Position numbers and translations under genes: made by a program. A stretch of DNA of 64,000 nucleotides from Jannaschia sp. W003 (lineage in GTDB: Bacteria > Pseudomonadota > Alphaproteobacteria > Rhodobacterales > Rhodobacteraceae). Shown one piece after another: positions 39,884 to 51,618 of the stretch. Position 1 is the first letter of the stretch. Each line of letters opens with the position of its first letter. The notes below the pieces were generated by a model. The model saw only the letters and a program-made list of their open reading frames with translations, was not told the origin of the DNA and ran no database searches. The DNA lies in contig NZ_CP083539.1 in the NCBI RefSeq assembly GCF_025144335.1, forward strand, positions 1,117,501-1,181,500. The letters run 5' to 3'.

Positions 39884-42220
39884 TCAGTCGGCGGTCAGCA
39901 GCGGCGGGCGCTTGTTGCCGATCTTGGGCGCGTCGGGCTCGCGGATGTCGAGCGACAGCTCGCCCCCCTCGACGCCCACGCGCACCAGGCCGCCCTTGGC
40001 GAGCTTGCCGAACAGCAGCTCCTCGGCGAGGGGCTTCTTGACGTGCTCCTGGATCACGCGGGCCAGGGGCCGGGCGCCCATCTTGCTGTCGTAGCCCCGG
40101 TCGGCGATCCACTCCGCCGCCTCGCGGGTCAGCTCGATGGTGACGCCGCGGTCGAGGAGCTGGGCCTCGAGCTGCAGCACGAACTTCTCGACCACCTGCA
40201 GGATCGTGTCTTTCGGCAGCGGCGCGAACGAGATCACCGCATCCAGACGGTTGCGGAACTCGGGCGTGAAGGTCCGCTCGATGGCGGCCGTGTCCTCGCC
40301 CTCGCGCCGCTCGCGCCCGAAGCCGATGGCCGACTTCGACATCTCCGAGGCGCCCGCGTTCGACGTCATGATCAGGATCACGTTGCGGAAGTCGACCGTG
40401 CGGCCGTTGTGGTCCGTCAGCTTGCCGTGGTCCATCACCTGCAGGAGGATGTTGTAGACGTCCGGGTGCGCCTTCTCGATCTCGTCGAGCAGGAGCACGC
40501 AGTGCGGGTGCTGGTCCACGCCGTCGGTCAGCAGGCCGCCCTGGTCAAAGCCCACGTAGCCCGGCGGCGCGCCGATCAGGCGGCTGACGGCGTGCTTCTC
40601 CATGTACTCCGACATGTCGAAGCGCAGCATCTCGATGCCGAGCGTGTCGGCGAGCTGCTTGGCCACCTCGGTCTTGCCCACGCCGGTGGGGCCGGCGAAC
40701 AGGTAGTTGCCGATGGGCTTCTCGGGCTCGCGCAGGCCGGCGCGGGAGAGCTTGATGGCCGAGGCCAGCGCCTCGATCGCCGGGTCCTGGCCGAACACCA
40801 CGCGCTTGAGCGAGCCTTCCAGGTCGCGCAGCACCTCGGCGTCGTCCTTCGAGACGTTCTTGGGCGGGATGCGCGCGATCTTGGCGACCACGGCCTCGAT
40901 CTCCTTCACGCCGATGGTCTTGCGGCGCTTGGACTCGGCCACGAGGGCCTGCGCGGCGCCCGCCTCGTCGATCACGTCGATCGCCTTGTCTGGCAGCTTG
41001 CGGTCGTTGACGTAGCGCGCCGACAGCTCCACCGCCGACTTGATGGCGTCGGCCGTGTACTTGATCGAGTGGTGATCCTCGAAGCGGTCCTTGAGACCCT
41101 TCAGGATCTTCACGGTATCCTCGACCGAGGGCTCGTTGACGTCGATCTTCTGGAAACGCCGCGACAGGGCGCGGTCCTTCTCGAAGTGCTGGCGGAACTC
41201 CTTGTAGGTGGTGGAGCCCATGGTGCGCAGCTTGCCGCCCTGGAGCGCGGGCTTCAGCAGGTTGGACGCGTCCATCGCTCCGCCCGAGGTGGCGCCGGCG
41301 CCGATCACGGTGTGGATCTCGTCGATGAAGAGCACGCCGTCGGGGTGATCCTCCAGCTCTGTGACCACGGCCTTGAGCCGCTCCTCGAAGTCGCCGCGGT
41401 AGCGGGTGCCGGCGAGGAGCGCGCCCATGTCGAGCGAGTAGATCGTGGCGCCCGACAGCACGGCCGGCACCTCGCCCTGGACGATCTTGAAGGCGAGGCC
41501 TTCGGCGATCGCGGTCTTGCCCACGCCGGGGTCGCCCACGAGCAGCGGGTTGTTCTTGCGCCGGCGGCACAGCACCTGGATCGCGCGCTCCACCTCGTGC
41601 TCGCGGCCGATCAGCGGATCGATGTCGCCCTTCGCGGACTTCTTGTTGAGGTCCACGCAATACTTGGCGAGCGCGCTCTCGCGGTTCTCGGACGGGTTCG
41701 GGCCGCCGGTCTGCCCCTCGACCGGCATCTCGTCCTCGTCCTCGGCGCCCTGCACGGGGCGCGCCTCGCCGAAGGAGGGGTCCTTGGCGACGCCGTGGGC
41801 AATGAAGTTCACCGCGTCGTAGCGCGTCATGTCCTGCTCCTGCAGGAAGTAGGCGGCATTCGACTCGCGCTCGGCGAAGATGGCGACGAGCACGTTGGCG
41901 CCGGTCACCTCGGTGCGGCCCGAGGACTGCACGTGAATCGCGGCGCGCTGGATCACGCGCTGGAAGGCGGCCGTGGGCACGGCCTCGGAGCCCTCCACGT
42001 CCGTGACGAGGGTGGAGAGGTCGTCCTCGATGAACTCCTCCACGGTCTGGCGGAGCTGGTCGAGGTCGACGCCGCAGGCCTGCATCACGCGGGCCGCGTC
42101 GGGTTCGTCGATGAGCACGAGGAGCAGATGCTCCAGGGTGGCCAGCTCGTGGCGGCGCGAGTTGGCCTGCGCGAGTGCCGCGTGGATCGCCTGCTCGAGT
42201 GTGTTCGAGAACGAGGGCAT
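39884..42220 (-). CDS. clpA: ClpA, ATP-dependent Clp protease ATP-binding subunit
   Basis: A 778-residue AAA+ unfoldase. The Clp N-domain is at about 1-145 (MPSFSNTLEQAIHAALAQAN), with an acidic linker (about 155-180), first Walker A GDPGVGKT (229-236), and second Walker A GPTGVGKT at about 508-515. It threads substrates into ClpP and is guided by the adaptor ClpS. clpS often precedes clpA, but the 155 bases upstream hold no clpS; the neighbouring gene is gloB. A candidate promoter TTGAAG-N17-AAAACT lies upstream. Confidence 0.95.
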   Translation of the reverse strand: MPSFSNTLEQAIHAALAQANSRRHELATLEHLLLVLIDEPDAARVMQACGVDLDQLRQTVEEFIEDDLSTLVTDVEGSEAVPTAAFQRVIQRAAIHVQSSGRTEVTGANVLVAIFAERESNAAYFLQEQDMTRYDAVNFIAHGVAKDPSFGEARPVQGAEDEDEMPVEGQTGGPNPSENRESALAKYCVDLNKKSAKGDIDPLIGREHEVERAIQVLCRRRKNNPLLVGDPGVGKTAIAEGLAFKIVQGEVPAVLSGATIYSLDMGALLAGTRYRGDFEERLKAVVTELEDHPDGVLFIDEIHTVIGAGATSGGAMDASNLLKPALQGGKLRTMGSTTYKEFRQHFEKDRALSRRFQKIDVNEPSVEDTVKILKGLKDRFEDHHSIKYTADAIKSAVELSARYVNDRKLPDKAIDVIDEAGAAQALVAESKRRKTIGVKEIEAVVAKIARIPPKNVSKDDAEVLRDLEGSLKRVVFGQDPAIEALASAIKLSRAGLREPEKPIGNYLFAGPTGVGKTEVAKQLADTLGIEMLRFDMSEYMEKHAVSRLIGAPPGYVGFDQGGLLTDGVDQHPHCVLLLDEIEKAHPDVYNILLQVMDHGKLTDHNGRTVDFRNVILIMTSNAGASEMSKSAIGFGRERREGEDTAAIERTFTPEFRNRLDAVISFAPLPKDTILQVVEKFVLQLEAQLLDRGVTIELTREAAEWIADRGYDSKMGARPLARVIQEHVKKPLAEELLFGKLAKGGLVRVGVEGGELSLDIREPDAPKIGNKRPPLLTAD

Positions 42221-42274
42221 GATGTTCTCCTGGGCTTGGCCGCGGTCCGCCCGGTGCGTAACCGCCTTGCTTTA

Positions 42275-42303
42275 AGTTTTGGTTGTCGGGGGCGCCGCTT
42301 CAA
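42275..42303 (-). promoter_or_regulatory. candidate clpA promoter
   Basis: On the minus strand TTGAAG (42303-42298), 17 bases, AAAACT (42280-42275), about 55 bases before the clpA ATG. The preceding C gives CTTGAA, also compatible with a heat-shock sigma-32 -35, but no matching heat-shock -10 is seen. Confidence 0.35.
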
Positions 42304-42340
42304 GCGTTTTGTCGCCCGCGTCATCGTTTGGTGATCCGCC

Positions 42341-42358
42341 GTGCCCGCAATCGGGCAC
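42341..42358 (-). terminator. hairpin downstream of gloB
   Basis: GTGCCCG-CAAT-CGGGCAC (7-base-pair stem) lies 18 bases after the gloB stop in its direction of transcription. No T-run follows. Confidence 0.45.
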
Positions 42359-42375
42359 CGTGCGGGGGCGGCGCC

Positions 42376-43212
42376 TCAGAAGGCGTCGCGTCCCCGCCGC
42401 GCGGCGGCGAAGGTCTCGGTGTCGGGGCGCCCTTCGGTGCCGGTCGCGGCCTTAAGGCCGGGCAGGTGGCAGCGCAGGAAGGGGTTGGTGCGGCGTTCGG
42501 TCTCCAGGGGCGTCGGAACGGTCGGCGCGCCCCGCACCAGGGCCGTCCGGGCCTCCTTGAGACGGGAGATAAGCGCCGCGTTGCCCGGTTCAAGCGTGAG
42601 CGCGAAGTGCAGGTTGGTGGCGGTGTACTCGTGCCCCGAGGCGATCAGCGTGTCCTCCGGCAGGTCGGCGAACTGCGCCAGCGAGGCGTGCATCTGCTCG
42701 GGGCTTCCCTCGAACAGGCGGCCGCATCCGCCGTTCATCAGGCTGTCGCCCGTGAAGGCGATGCCGTCGAACACGTAGGCCACGTGCCCCACCGTGTGGC
42801 CCGACACGTCCCAGACGCGGGCCGAGGCGTCGCCAAGCTCCACCGTGCCGCCCGGCTCCAGCGCGTGGTCGAGCCGGGGCAGGCGGCTGCGGTCGGCCGC
42901 CGCGCCCCAGACCGTCGCGCCCGTCTCGCGCACCAGCTCCCCCACGCCCTCCACGTGGTCGGGGTGGTGGTGCGTCAGGAGCACGTCGGTGATGCGCCAG
43001 CCGCGCGCCTCGGCGGCCTCCAGGTGCGGGGCCGCCCGCGCCACGTCGACGCAGGCCACCCGGTCGCCCGCGCGGAGCATCCAGCCGTAGTTGTCGAGCA
43101 GGTCGGGAAAACGGTCGCGCATCATCGGGATCACCACGAGCGCATCGAGCGCGGTGCCGCCCGCGTCGAGGTCGAGATGCGGGGGCATGGGGGCGGGCGA
43201 GGCGTCGGACAT
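42376..43212 (-). CDS. gloB: GloB-like hydroxyacylglutathione hydrolase (metallo-beta-lactamase fold)
   Basis: A 278-residue MBL-fold hydrolase. The dinuclear zinc motif is THHHPDH (His81, His83, Asp85, His86), with further ligands His in [12 protein letters not shown], Asp in FTGDSL and His in [12 protein letters not shown]. The C-terminal RTNPFLRC is the glyoxalase II signature. It hydrolyses S-lactoylglutathione in methylglyoxal detoxification. AGGAG precedes the ATG at 43212. It is divergent from a methyltransferase gene, 130 bases apart. Confidence 0.9.
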   Translation of the reverse strand: MSDASPAPMPPHLDLDAGGTALDALVVIPMMRDRFPDLLDNYGWMLRAGDRVACVDVARAAPHLEAAEARGWRITDVLLTHHHPDHVEGVGELVRETGATVWGAAADRSRLPRLDHALEPGGTVELGDASARVWDVSGHTVGHVAYVFDGIAFTGDSLMNGGCGRLFEGSPEQMHASLAQFADLPEDTLIASGHEYTATNLHFALTLEPGNAALISRLKEARTALVRGAPTVPTPLETERRTNPFLRCHLPGLKAATGTEGRPDTETFAAARRGRDAF

Positions 43213-43342
43213 GGCAGTCTCCTTCGAGGGGCACGATGCGCCGCCCGGACGCGGGCGCCAAGGGGGCGCGGCCCGGCCCGGCGGCGCGCTGCCGGGACGC
43301 GGCGGGTCTGTGCGCGGGCGCGCGGGCGCGCTAAGGGGCCTC

Positions 43343-44086
43343 ATGCATCTCGACGTGCTCGACCTGCGCCGCTTCTACTACCGCACCCGGCTCGGGCGCG
43401 CGGCGCAGCGCGCGATCCGCGACCGGCTGGTGGCGATGTGGCCCGACACCAAGGGGCTGACCGTGGCAGGCTTCGGATTCGCGGTGCCGCTGCTGCGCCC
43501 CTTTCTCGCCGAGAGCCGCCGGGTGGTGGCGCTGATGCCCGGGCCGCAGGGCGTGATGCACTGGCCCGCAGGCATGCGGAACGTGTCCACCTTGTGCGAG
43601 GAGACGCTCTGGCCGCTCGACACCGGGGTAGTGGACCGGCTGGTGGTGCTGCACGGTCTGGAGACGTCCGAGAATCCCACCGCGCTCATGGAGGAGTGCG
43701 CGCGGGTGCTGGGGCCGGGGGGGCGCGCGGTGTTCGTGGTGCCGAACCGATCGGGGCTGTGGGCGCGGCGCGAGACCACGCCGTTCGGCTTCGGCCGGCC
43801 CTACTCGGTGGCGCAGCTGGAGTCGCAGGCCAAAGCGGCGGGCTTCGTGCCCGAGCGGCACTACGCCGCGCTGTTCGGCCCGCCCTCGGAGGCGAACTTC
43901 TGGCTGCGCTCGCACGGGGTGCTGGAGCGCATGGGCCAGCGGGTCAGCCACTCGGGCGGCGGGGGCGTGATCCTCCTGGAGGTCTCGAAGCAGGTGCCCG
44001 CGCGGCCCCGGCCCGGCCTCGCCGAGCGGGTGCGCCGGCCGCTGCGGGTGCTGGAGGGCGTGGCCGAGCCGACTGCGGCGGGCTGA
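43343..44086 (+). CDS. class I SAM-dependent methyltransferase-like protein
   Basis: A 247-residue protein with a methyltransferase fold. It starts [20 protein letters not shown]; the usual glycine-rich motif I is altered to [17 protein letters not shown], which lacks the GCG core. [20 protein letters not shown] (about 113-132) and the following [18 protein letters not shown] resemble the later motifs of UbiE/COQ5-like methyltransferases. The altered motif I leaves catalysis in doubt. It is commonly found next to gloB in Rhodobacterales. Its substrate is unknown. Confidence 0.78.
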   Translation: MHLDVLDLRRFYYRTRLGRAAQRAIRDRLVAMWPDTKGLTVAGFGFAVPLLRPFLAESRRVVALMPGPQGVMHWPAGMRNVSTLCEETLWPLDTGVVDRLVVLHGLETSENPTALMEECARVLGPGGRAVFVVPNRSGLWARRETTPFGFGRPYSVAQLESQAKAAGFVPERHYAALFGPPSEANFWLRSHGVLERMGQRVSHSGGGGVILLEVSKQVPARPRPGLAERVRRPLRVLEGVAEPTAAG

Positions 44087-44190
44087 GCCCCCGGGCGGGC
44101 ACCGTGCCGGCTGCGATCGGGCGCCCGGCGCGCACCGGTCCCGGCGGTGCCGGGAGGCGCGGGTTTCGCTGCTCCGCGGCGGGGGCGCGG

Positions 44191-44219
44191 TTGCAGGGTG
44201 AAAACCCCTCTGCTAGAGG
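44191..44219 (+). promoter_or_regulatory. sigma70 promoter of the atp operon
   Basis: TTGCAG (44191-44196), 17 bases, TAGAGG (44214-44219). It lies about 85-95 bases before the atpH start in an otherwise very GC-rich spacer, consistent with a housekeeping promoter. Confidence 0.5.
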
Positions 44220-44313
44220 GGGCGCGATTTCGTGATCCGGGTCTCGGCCCGGATCTGTTGAGCGTCCCGCCGGGGGGAATCGGCAGGCGCGGAAGACTGC
44301 TGAAAGGGTGGAC

Positions 44314-44874
44314 GTGTCCGAACCAGCCTCTGTCTCGATGGGGATCGCCTCGCGCTACGCGCAGGCCGTCTTCGACCTGAGCCGCGACGCCGACGATCTC
44401 GGCAAGCTCGAAGCCGACGTGGCCGCCCTCGACGAGGCGATCCGCGGCTCCTCGGACCTGCGCGAGGTGCTACGCTCGCCGGTGATCGGCCGCGCCGAGC
44501 AGGCGAACGCCGTCGCCGCCGTGGCCGGCGCGCTCGGGCTGGGCGACACCATGACCAACACCCTGCGCCTCATGGCCCAGAAGCGCCGCCTGTTCGTGGC
44601 CCCCGCCCTGGTGGAGGCGCTGAAGCTGCGCCTCGAGGACCAGCGCGGCGAGGTCACCGCGAAGGTGCACGCCGCCCAGGCCCTGTCGGACGACCAGCGC
44701 GAGCGGCTCGCCGCGGCGCTCAAGGCGTCGACGGGCCGCGACGTGAAGCTCGATGTCACCGTCGACGAGAGCCTGATCGGCGGCCTCGTGGTCCGCATGG
44801 GCTCCAAGATGATCGACACATCCATCCGCGCGAAGCTCGACGCGCTCCAGAACACGATGAAAGAGGTCCGCTGA
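44314..44874 (+). CDS. atpH: ATP synthase F1 subunit delta
   Basis: A 186-residue stalk subunit joining F1 to the F0 b subunits. With the GTG at 44314 it starts [20 protein letters not shown], the usual Rhodobacterales start, and AAAGG sits about seven bases upstream; a GTG at 44308 is too close to that site. The C-terminal [20 protein letters not shown] is the family signature. First gene of atpHAGDC, one base before atpA. F0 genes are not in the window, as expected when they form a separate operon. Confidence 0.93.
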   Translation: MSEPASVSMGIASRYAQAVFDLSRDADDLGKLEADVAALDEAIRGSSDLREVLRSPVIGRAEQANAVAAVAGALGLGDTMTNTLRLMAQKRRLFVAPALVEALKLRLEDQRGEVTAKVHAAQALSDDQRERLAAALKASTGRDVKLDVTVDESLIGGLVVRMGSKMIDTSIRAKLDALQNTMKEVR

Positions 44875-44875
44875 A

Positions 44876-46414
<1,539 letters not shown>

Positions 46415-46434
46415 TCGCCTGACGGGAGAGAGCC

Positions 46435-47304
46435 ATGCCTTCCCTGAAGGACCTCAAGAACCGGATCGAGTCGGTCAAGTCGACCCGCAAGATCACCAAG
46501 GCCATGCAGATGGTCGCCGCGGCCAAGCTGCGGCGGGCGCAGGACGCCGCCGAGGCGGGCCGCCCCTACGCCGAGCGCATGAACGCCGTGCTGGCCTCCT
46601 TGGCCGCCGGCGTGCAGGGCTCGGACTCGGCGCCGCGCCTCGTGCGCGGCACCGGTGACGACAAGACGCACCTCCTCGTGGTGATGACCGCCGAGCGGGG
46701 CCTCTGCGGGGGCTTCAACGGCAACATCGCCAAGCTCGCCAAGGCCCACGCGGGCAAGCTGCGCGGGCAGGGCAAGACGGTGAAGATCCTCACCGTCGGC
46801 AAGAAGGGCCGCGAGTCGCTCCGCCGCGAGTGGGGCGACCACCTCGTGGGCCACGTGGACCTCTCGGAGGTGAAGCGCGTGGGCTACGCGGACGCCAGCC
46901 GCATCGCCGCCGACGTGCTGCGCCGCTTCGACGCGGGCGAGTTCGACGTCGCCACGCTGTTCTTCGCGCGCTTCGAGAGCGTGATCTCCCAGGTGCCCAC
47001 GGCGCAGCAGGTGATCCCGTTCGAGGTGCCCGAGGACGCGGACGCCTCGGCGCTATACGACTACGAGCCCTCCGAGGAGGCGGTGTTGGCCGACCTGCTG
47101 CCCCGCGGCGTGGCCACGGCGATCTTCTCGGCGCTCCTGGAGAACGGGGCGTCCGAGCAGGGCGCGCGCATGTCCGCCATGGACAACGCCACCCGCAACG
47201 CCGGCGAGATGATTGACAAGCTGACCATCGAGTACAACCGCTCGCGGCAGGCGGTCATCACCAACGAACTCATCGAGATCATCTCGGGCGCGGAAGCGCT
47301 CTGA
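46435..47304 (+). CDS. atpG: ATP synthase F1 subunit gamma
   Basis: A 289-residue central rotor shaft. The N-terminal helix [36 protein letters not shown] and the C-terminal [20 protein letters not shown] with [20 protein letters not shown] are conserved. It rotates inside the alpha-beta hexamer. GAGAG precedes the ATG. atpD follows after 18 bases. Confidence 0.96.
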   Translation: MPSLKDLKNRIESVKSTRKITKAMQMVAAAKLRRAQDAAEAGRPYAERMNAVLASLAAGVQGSDSAPRLVRGTGDDKTHLLVVMTAERGLCGGFNGNIAKLAKAHAGKLRGQGKTVKILTVGKKGRESLRREWGDHLVGHVDLSEVKRVGYADASRIAADVLRRFDAGEFDVATLFFARFESVISQVPTAQQVIPFEVPEDADASALYDYEPSEEAVLADLLPRGVATAIFSALLENGASEQGARMSAMDNATRNAGEMIDKLTIEYNRSRQAVITNELIEIISGAEAL

Positions 47305-48741
<1,437 letters not shown>

Positions 48742-48743
48742 CC

Positions 48744-49160
48744 ATGGCCATGCGCTTCGAACTCGTCTCGCCCGAGCGGCGCCTCGCGTCCAAGGACGTG
48801 CGCGCCGTGCGCATCCCGGGCGCGGACGGCGACCTCGCGGCCATGGAGGGGCACACTCCCGTGGTCACCTCGCTCCGCCCCGGCGTGCTCGTGATCGAGA
48901 CCGAGGACGGCGGCGAGGAGCGCTTCGCGGTCACCGGCGGCTTCGCCGAGATCGGGCCGGACTCCACCACGGTGCTGGCCGAGCGGGCGCTGCCCGCCTC
49001 GGACGTCACCCAGGAGGTCTACGACGACTGGGTCGCGGACGCCCGCGGCCAAGCCAAGGACGCGCCCCAGGACACGATCGACTCGGCCACGAAGCTGGTC
49101 GAGGACATGGTGGCCATGGGCGGGCACATCGGGCTCGACCCGAAGCAGCCCAACCTCTAG
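48744..49160 (+). CDS. atpC: ATP synthase F1 subunit epsilon
   Basis: A 138-residue subunit with the N-terminal beta-sandwich (MRFELVSPERRLASKDVRAV-RIPGADGDLAAMEGHTPVVT) and a short helical C-terminal part. It binds gamma and the c-ring and can inhibit ATP hydrolysis. It is the last gene of the operon, with a strong terminator hairpin after it. Confidence 0.95.
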   Translation: MAMRFELVSPERRLASKDVRAVRIPGADGDLAAMEGHTPVVTSLRPGVLVIETEDGGEERFAVTGGFAEIGPDSTTVLAERALPASDVTQEVYDDWVADARGQAKDAPQDTIDSATKLVEDMVAMGGHIGLDPKQPNL

Positions 49161-49195
49161 GTCCGCCGCCCCGCGGGGCGGACCCGCGACGCCGC

Positions 49196-49225
49196 AAGGG
49201 GCCCCGGCACGCGCCGGGGCCCTTT
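49196..49225 (+). terminator. atp operon terminator
   Basis: GGGCCCCGGC pairs with GCCGGGGCCC around a 4-base loop and is extended by AA/TT and a G-U pair to 13 pairs, 36 bases after the atpC stop. A short TTT tail closes it. Confidence 0.85.
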
Positions 49226-49276
49226 CCGCTTTCGTTTCCGTGCGATGCCGGTATTCCCCCGAGAGGGAGGGCGCCG

Positions 49277-49624
49277 ATGCGCAAGCTGCAGAACCACCTG
49301 ATCGGCGTCGCGCAGGGCAGCCGCCTGCTGTTCTCGGACTTCGAGGACGGCGGCGCGATGTGGACCGGCCGCGGCCCCCGCGAGGTGCGCCTGCGCGAGC
49401 CGTTCCCCGAGCCGTTCAAGTCCCCGCCCGCGGTGCACGCCTCGCTGTCGATGTTCGACATCGGCGAGGCCGCGAACCACCGCGCCGACCTCTCGGTGGG
49501 GGCGATCGACGTCCACGGCTTCGAGCTGGTGTTCCGCACCTGGGGCGACACCCGGATCGCCCGGGTGCGCGCCGACTGGATGGCCATCGGCGAGGTGCGC
49601 GCCGACGACGAGTGGGACGTGTAG
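49277..49624 (+). CDS. H-type lectin domain protein
   Basis: A 115-residue protein nearly all of one domain. VRLREPFPEPFKSPPAVHAS-LSMFDIGEAANHRADLSVGA and HGFELVFRTWGDTRIARVRA-DWMAIGEV match the H-type lectin (discoidin-I/Helix pomatia agglutinin type) pattern of paired beta strands with conserved Trp residues. No signal peptide is seen, so it may be cytoplasmic or exported otherwise. Such domains bind N-acetylgalactosamine in eukaryotes; the bacterial ligand is unknown. It follows the atp terminator and is convergent with pepF. Confidence 0.8.
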   Translation: MRKLQNHLIGVAQGSRLLFSDFEDGGAMWTGRGPREVRLREPFPEPFKSPPAVHASLSMFDIGEAANHRADLSVGAIDVHGFELVFRTWGDTRIARVRADWMAIGEVRADDEWDV

Positions 49625-49650
49625 GGGCCTCGGGCAACGCTCGGCGGGGC

Positions 49651-49669
49651 CGGGGTCCCCCGGACCCCG
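49651..49669. terminator. bidirectional hairpin between convergent lectin and pepF genes
   Basis: CGGGGTCC-CCC-GGACCCCG forms a perfect 8-base-pair stem in the 47-base gap between two convergent stops. It can serve both genes. Confidence 0.6.
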
Positions 49670-49671
49670 TC

Positions 49672-51495
49672 CTACTCCGACTCGCGCTCCATCGCCTCGA
49701 GCTGGTCGATGAACCCCTCGATCATCGACAGGCCCTTGTCCCAGAACGCCGGGTCCGACGCATCGAGCCCGAACGGGGCCAGCAGCTCCCGGTGGTGCTT
49801 CGAGCCGCCGGCCCGCAGCATGTCGAGGTACTTCTCCTGGAAGCCCTCCGGCTCGGCCTCGTAGGCCGCGTAGAGCGCGTTCACGAGGCTGTCGCCGAAG
49901 GCGTAGGCGTAGACGTAGAAGGGCGAGTGCACGAAGTGGGGGATGTAGCCCCAGAAGCTCTCGAAGCCGTCCATGAAGCGCACCGCCGGCCCGAGGCTCT
50001 CGCCCTGCACCGACATCCACAGCGCGCCGATGGTCTCGGGCGTCAGCTCGCCCTCGCGGCGCGCTGCGTGGAGCTTGCACTCGAAGTCGTAGAACGCGAT
50101 CTGCCGCACCACGGTGTTGATCATGTCCTCGACCTTGCCCGCCAGGAGCACCTTGCGGGCGTTGCGGTCGGGCGCCTGCTCCAGGAGGGCGCGGAAGGTC
50201 AGCATTTCGCCGAACACGCTGGCCGTCTCGGCGAGCGTGAGCGGCGTCGAGGACAGCCACTCGCCCTGCTCGGCCGCCAGCACCTGATGGACGCCGTGGC
50301 CCAGCTCGTGGGCCAAGGTCATCACGTCGCGGGGCTTTCCGAGGTAGTTCAGCATCACGTAGGGATGCGCGTCCGTCACCGTGGGATGCGCGAAGGCACC
50401 GGGGGCCTTGCCAGGCTTCACCGGCGCATCGATCCAGCCGTCCTCGAAGAAGGGGCGCGCGATCTCGGCCATGCGCGGGTCGAAGCCGCGATAGGCGTCC
50501 TCCACGGTGCGCCGGGCCTCGTCCCACGGGATCGTGCGGTCGGCCTCCAGAGGCAGGGGCGCGTTGCGGTCCCAGACCTCGAGCTGGTCCAGCCCCAGCC
50601 ACTTGGCCTTGAGCGCGTAGTAGCGGTGGCTCAGGCGCGGGTAGGCGGCCACCACGGCGTCGCGCAGGGCCTCGACCACCTCGGGTTCCACATGGTTGGC
50701 GAGGTGGCGCGCGGACTGCGGCGTGGGCAGCTTGCGCCAGCGGTCCTCGATCTCCTTCTCCTTGGCCAGCGTGTTGTGCACGCGCGCGAAGATGCGGGTG
50801 TTGGCGCCCAGAACCCGGGCCATCTCGCGGGCGGCCTCCTCGCGCAAGCTGCGGTCCTGCTCGGAGAGCTTGGAGGCCACGCCCTCGATGTTCAGCGTCT
50901 CGCCGCGCACCTCGAACTCCAGGGCGGCGGTGGTCTCGTCGAACAGCTTGTTCCACGCGCTCGCGCCCACCACGGAGGCGTCGTGGAAGTAGCGTTCCAT
51001 CTCGTCGGACAGCTGGTGCGGCTTCATGGCGCGCAGGCGGTCCAGCGCGGGGCGGTAGCGGGCGAGGTCCGGGCTGGCGGCGTAGTGCGCCTCGAGGACG
51101 GCGTCGTCGAGGCGGTTGAACTCGAGGTTGAAGAACACGAGCGCGGCGGAGGCGTCCGTGAGGCGGTCCTGCATGTCGCTGAGGAACTTGCCCCGCTCGG
51201 CGTCGCCGGTCTGCTGGTAGTAGCGCAGGCCCGCGTAGCTCATGATCCGGCCGCCCACCGCGTCGAGCCGCTCGTGGCGCCGGATCGCGCGCAGCATGGC
51301 GTCGGTGTCGAGGTCGGCCAGCTTGCCCTCGTAGTCGGCGGCATAGGTGCGCGCCTCGGTCTCGTACCAGTCGAGGTCGGCGGCGAGCTCGGGAGCGTCG
51401 GGGGCGGCGTAGAGGTCGCTCAGGTCCCACTCGGGCAGGTCCCCGAGGTTCTTTCCGCCGGCGTCGCGGGCGGCGTCGAAGGTGCGTGTCGGCAT
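49672..51495 (-). CDS. pepF: oligoendopeptidase F (M3 family)
   Basis: A 607-residue M3 metallopeptidase. The zinc motif HELGH is in TLAHELGHGVHQVLAAEQGE (about 388-407), and the downstream Glu ligand lies in TASVFGEMLTFR. It degrades oligopeptides in the cytoplasm. The ATG at 51495 has AAGGAGA six bases upstream; an ATG at 51531 would add 12 residues but has a poorer site. It lies after ygfZ on the same strand, separated by two tandem hairpins. Confidence 0.93.
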   Translation of the reverse strand: MPTRTFDAARDAGGKNLGDLPEWDLSDLYAAPDAPELAADLDWYETEARTYAADYEGKLADLDTDAMLRAIRRHERLDAVGGRIMSYAGLRYYQQTGDAERGKFLSDMQDRLTDASAALVFFNLEFNRLDDAVLEAHYAASPDLARYRPALDRLRAMKPHQLSDEMERYFHDASVVGASAWNKLFDETTAALEFEVRGETLNIEGVASKLSEQDRSLREEAAREMARVLGANTRIFARVHNTLAKEKEIEDRWRKLPTPQSARHLANHVEPEVVEALRDAVVAAYPRLSHRYYALKAKWLGLDQLEVWDRNAPLPLEADRTIPWDEARRTVEDAYRGFDPRMAEIARPFFEDGWIDAPVKPGKAPGAFAHPTVTDAHPYVMLNYLGKPRDVMTLAHELGHGVHQVLAAEQGEWLSSTPLTLAETASVFGEMLTFRALLEQAPDRNARKVLLAGKVEDMINTVVRQIAFYDFECKLHAARREGELTPETIGALWMSVQGESLGPAVRFMDGFESFWGYIPHFVHSPFYVYAYAFGDSLVNALYAAYEAEPEGFQEKYLDMLRAGGSKHHRELLAPFGLDASDPAFWDKGLSMIEGFIDQLEAMERESE

Positions 51496-51554
51496 CGAAC
51501 TCTCCTTGGGTCCGAACCTAGCTAGGGGCATGGGCGCGGCGCGGCAACCGACGG

Positions 51555-51608
51555 GCGGATCGTTCGGGAACGATCCGCGGGGGCGCGAATCCTTCGGAGA
51601 GGATTCGC
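51555..51608 (-). terminator. two tandem hairpins after ygfZ
   Basis: Hairpin one (51555-51578) has perfect 10-base arms GCGGATCGTT/AACGATCCGC around CGGG. Hairpin two (51585-51608) has 9-base arms GCGAATCCT/AGGATTCGC around a 6-base loop. They sit 11 bases after the ygfZ stop and before pepF, and probably end or protect the ygfZ message. Confidence 0.6.
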
Positions 51609-51618
51609 CGGGGGGGCG

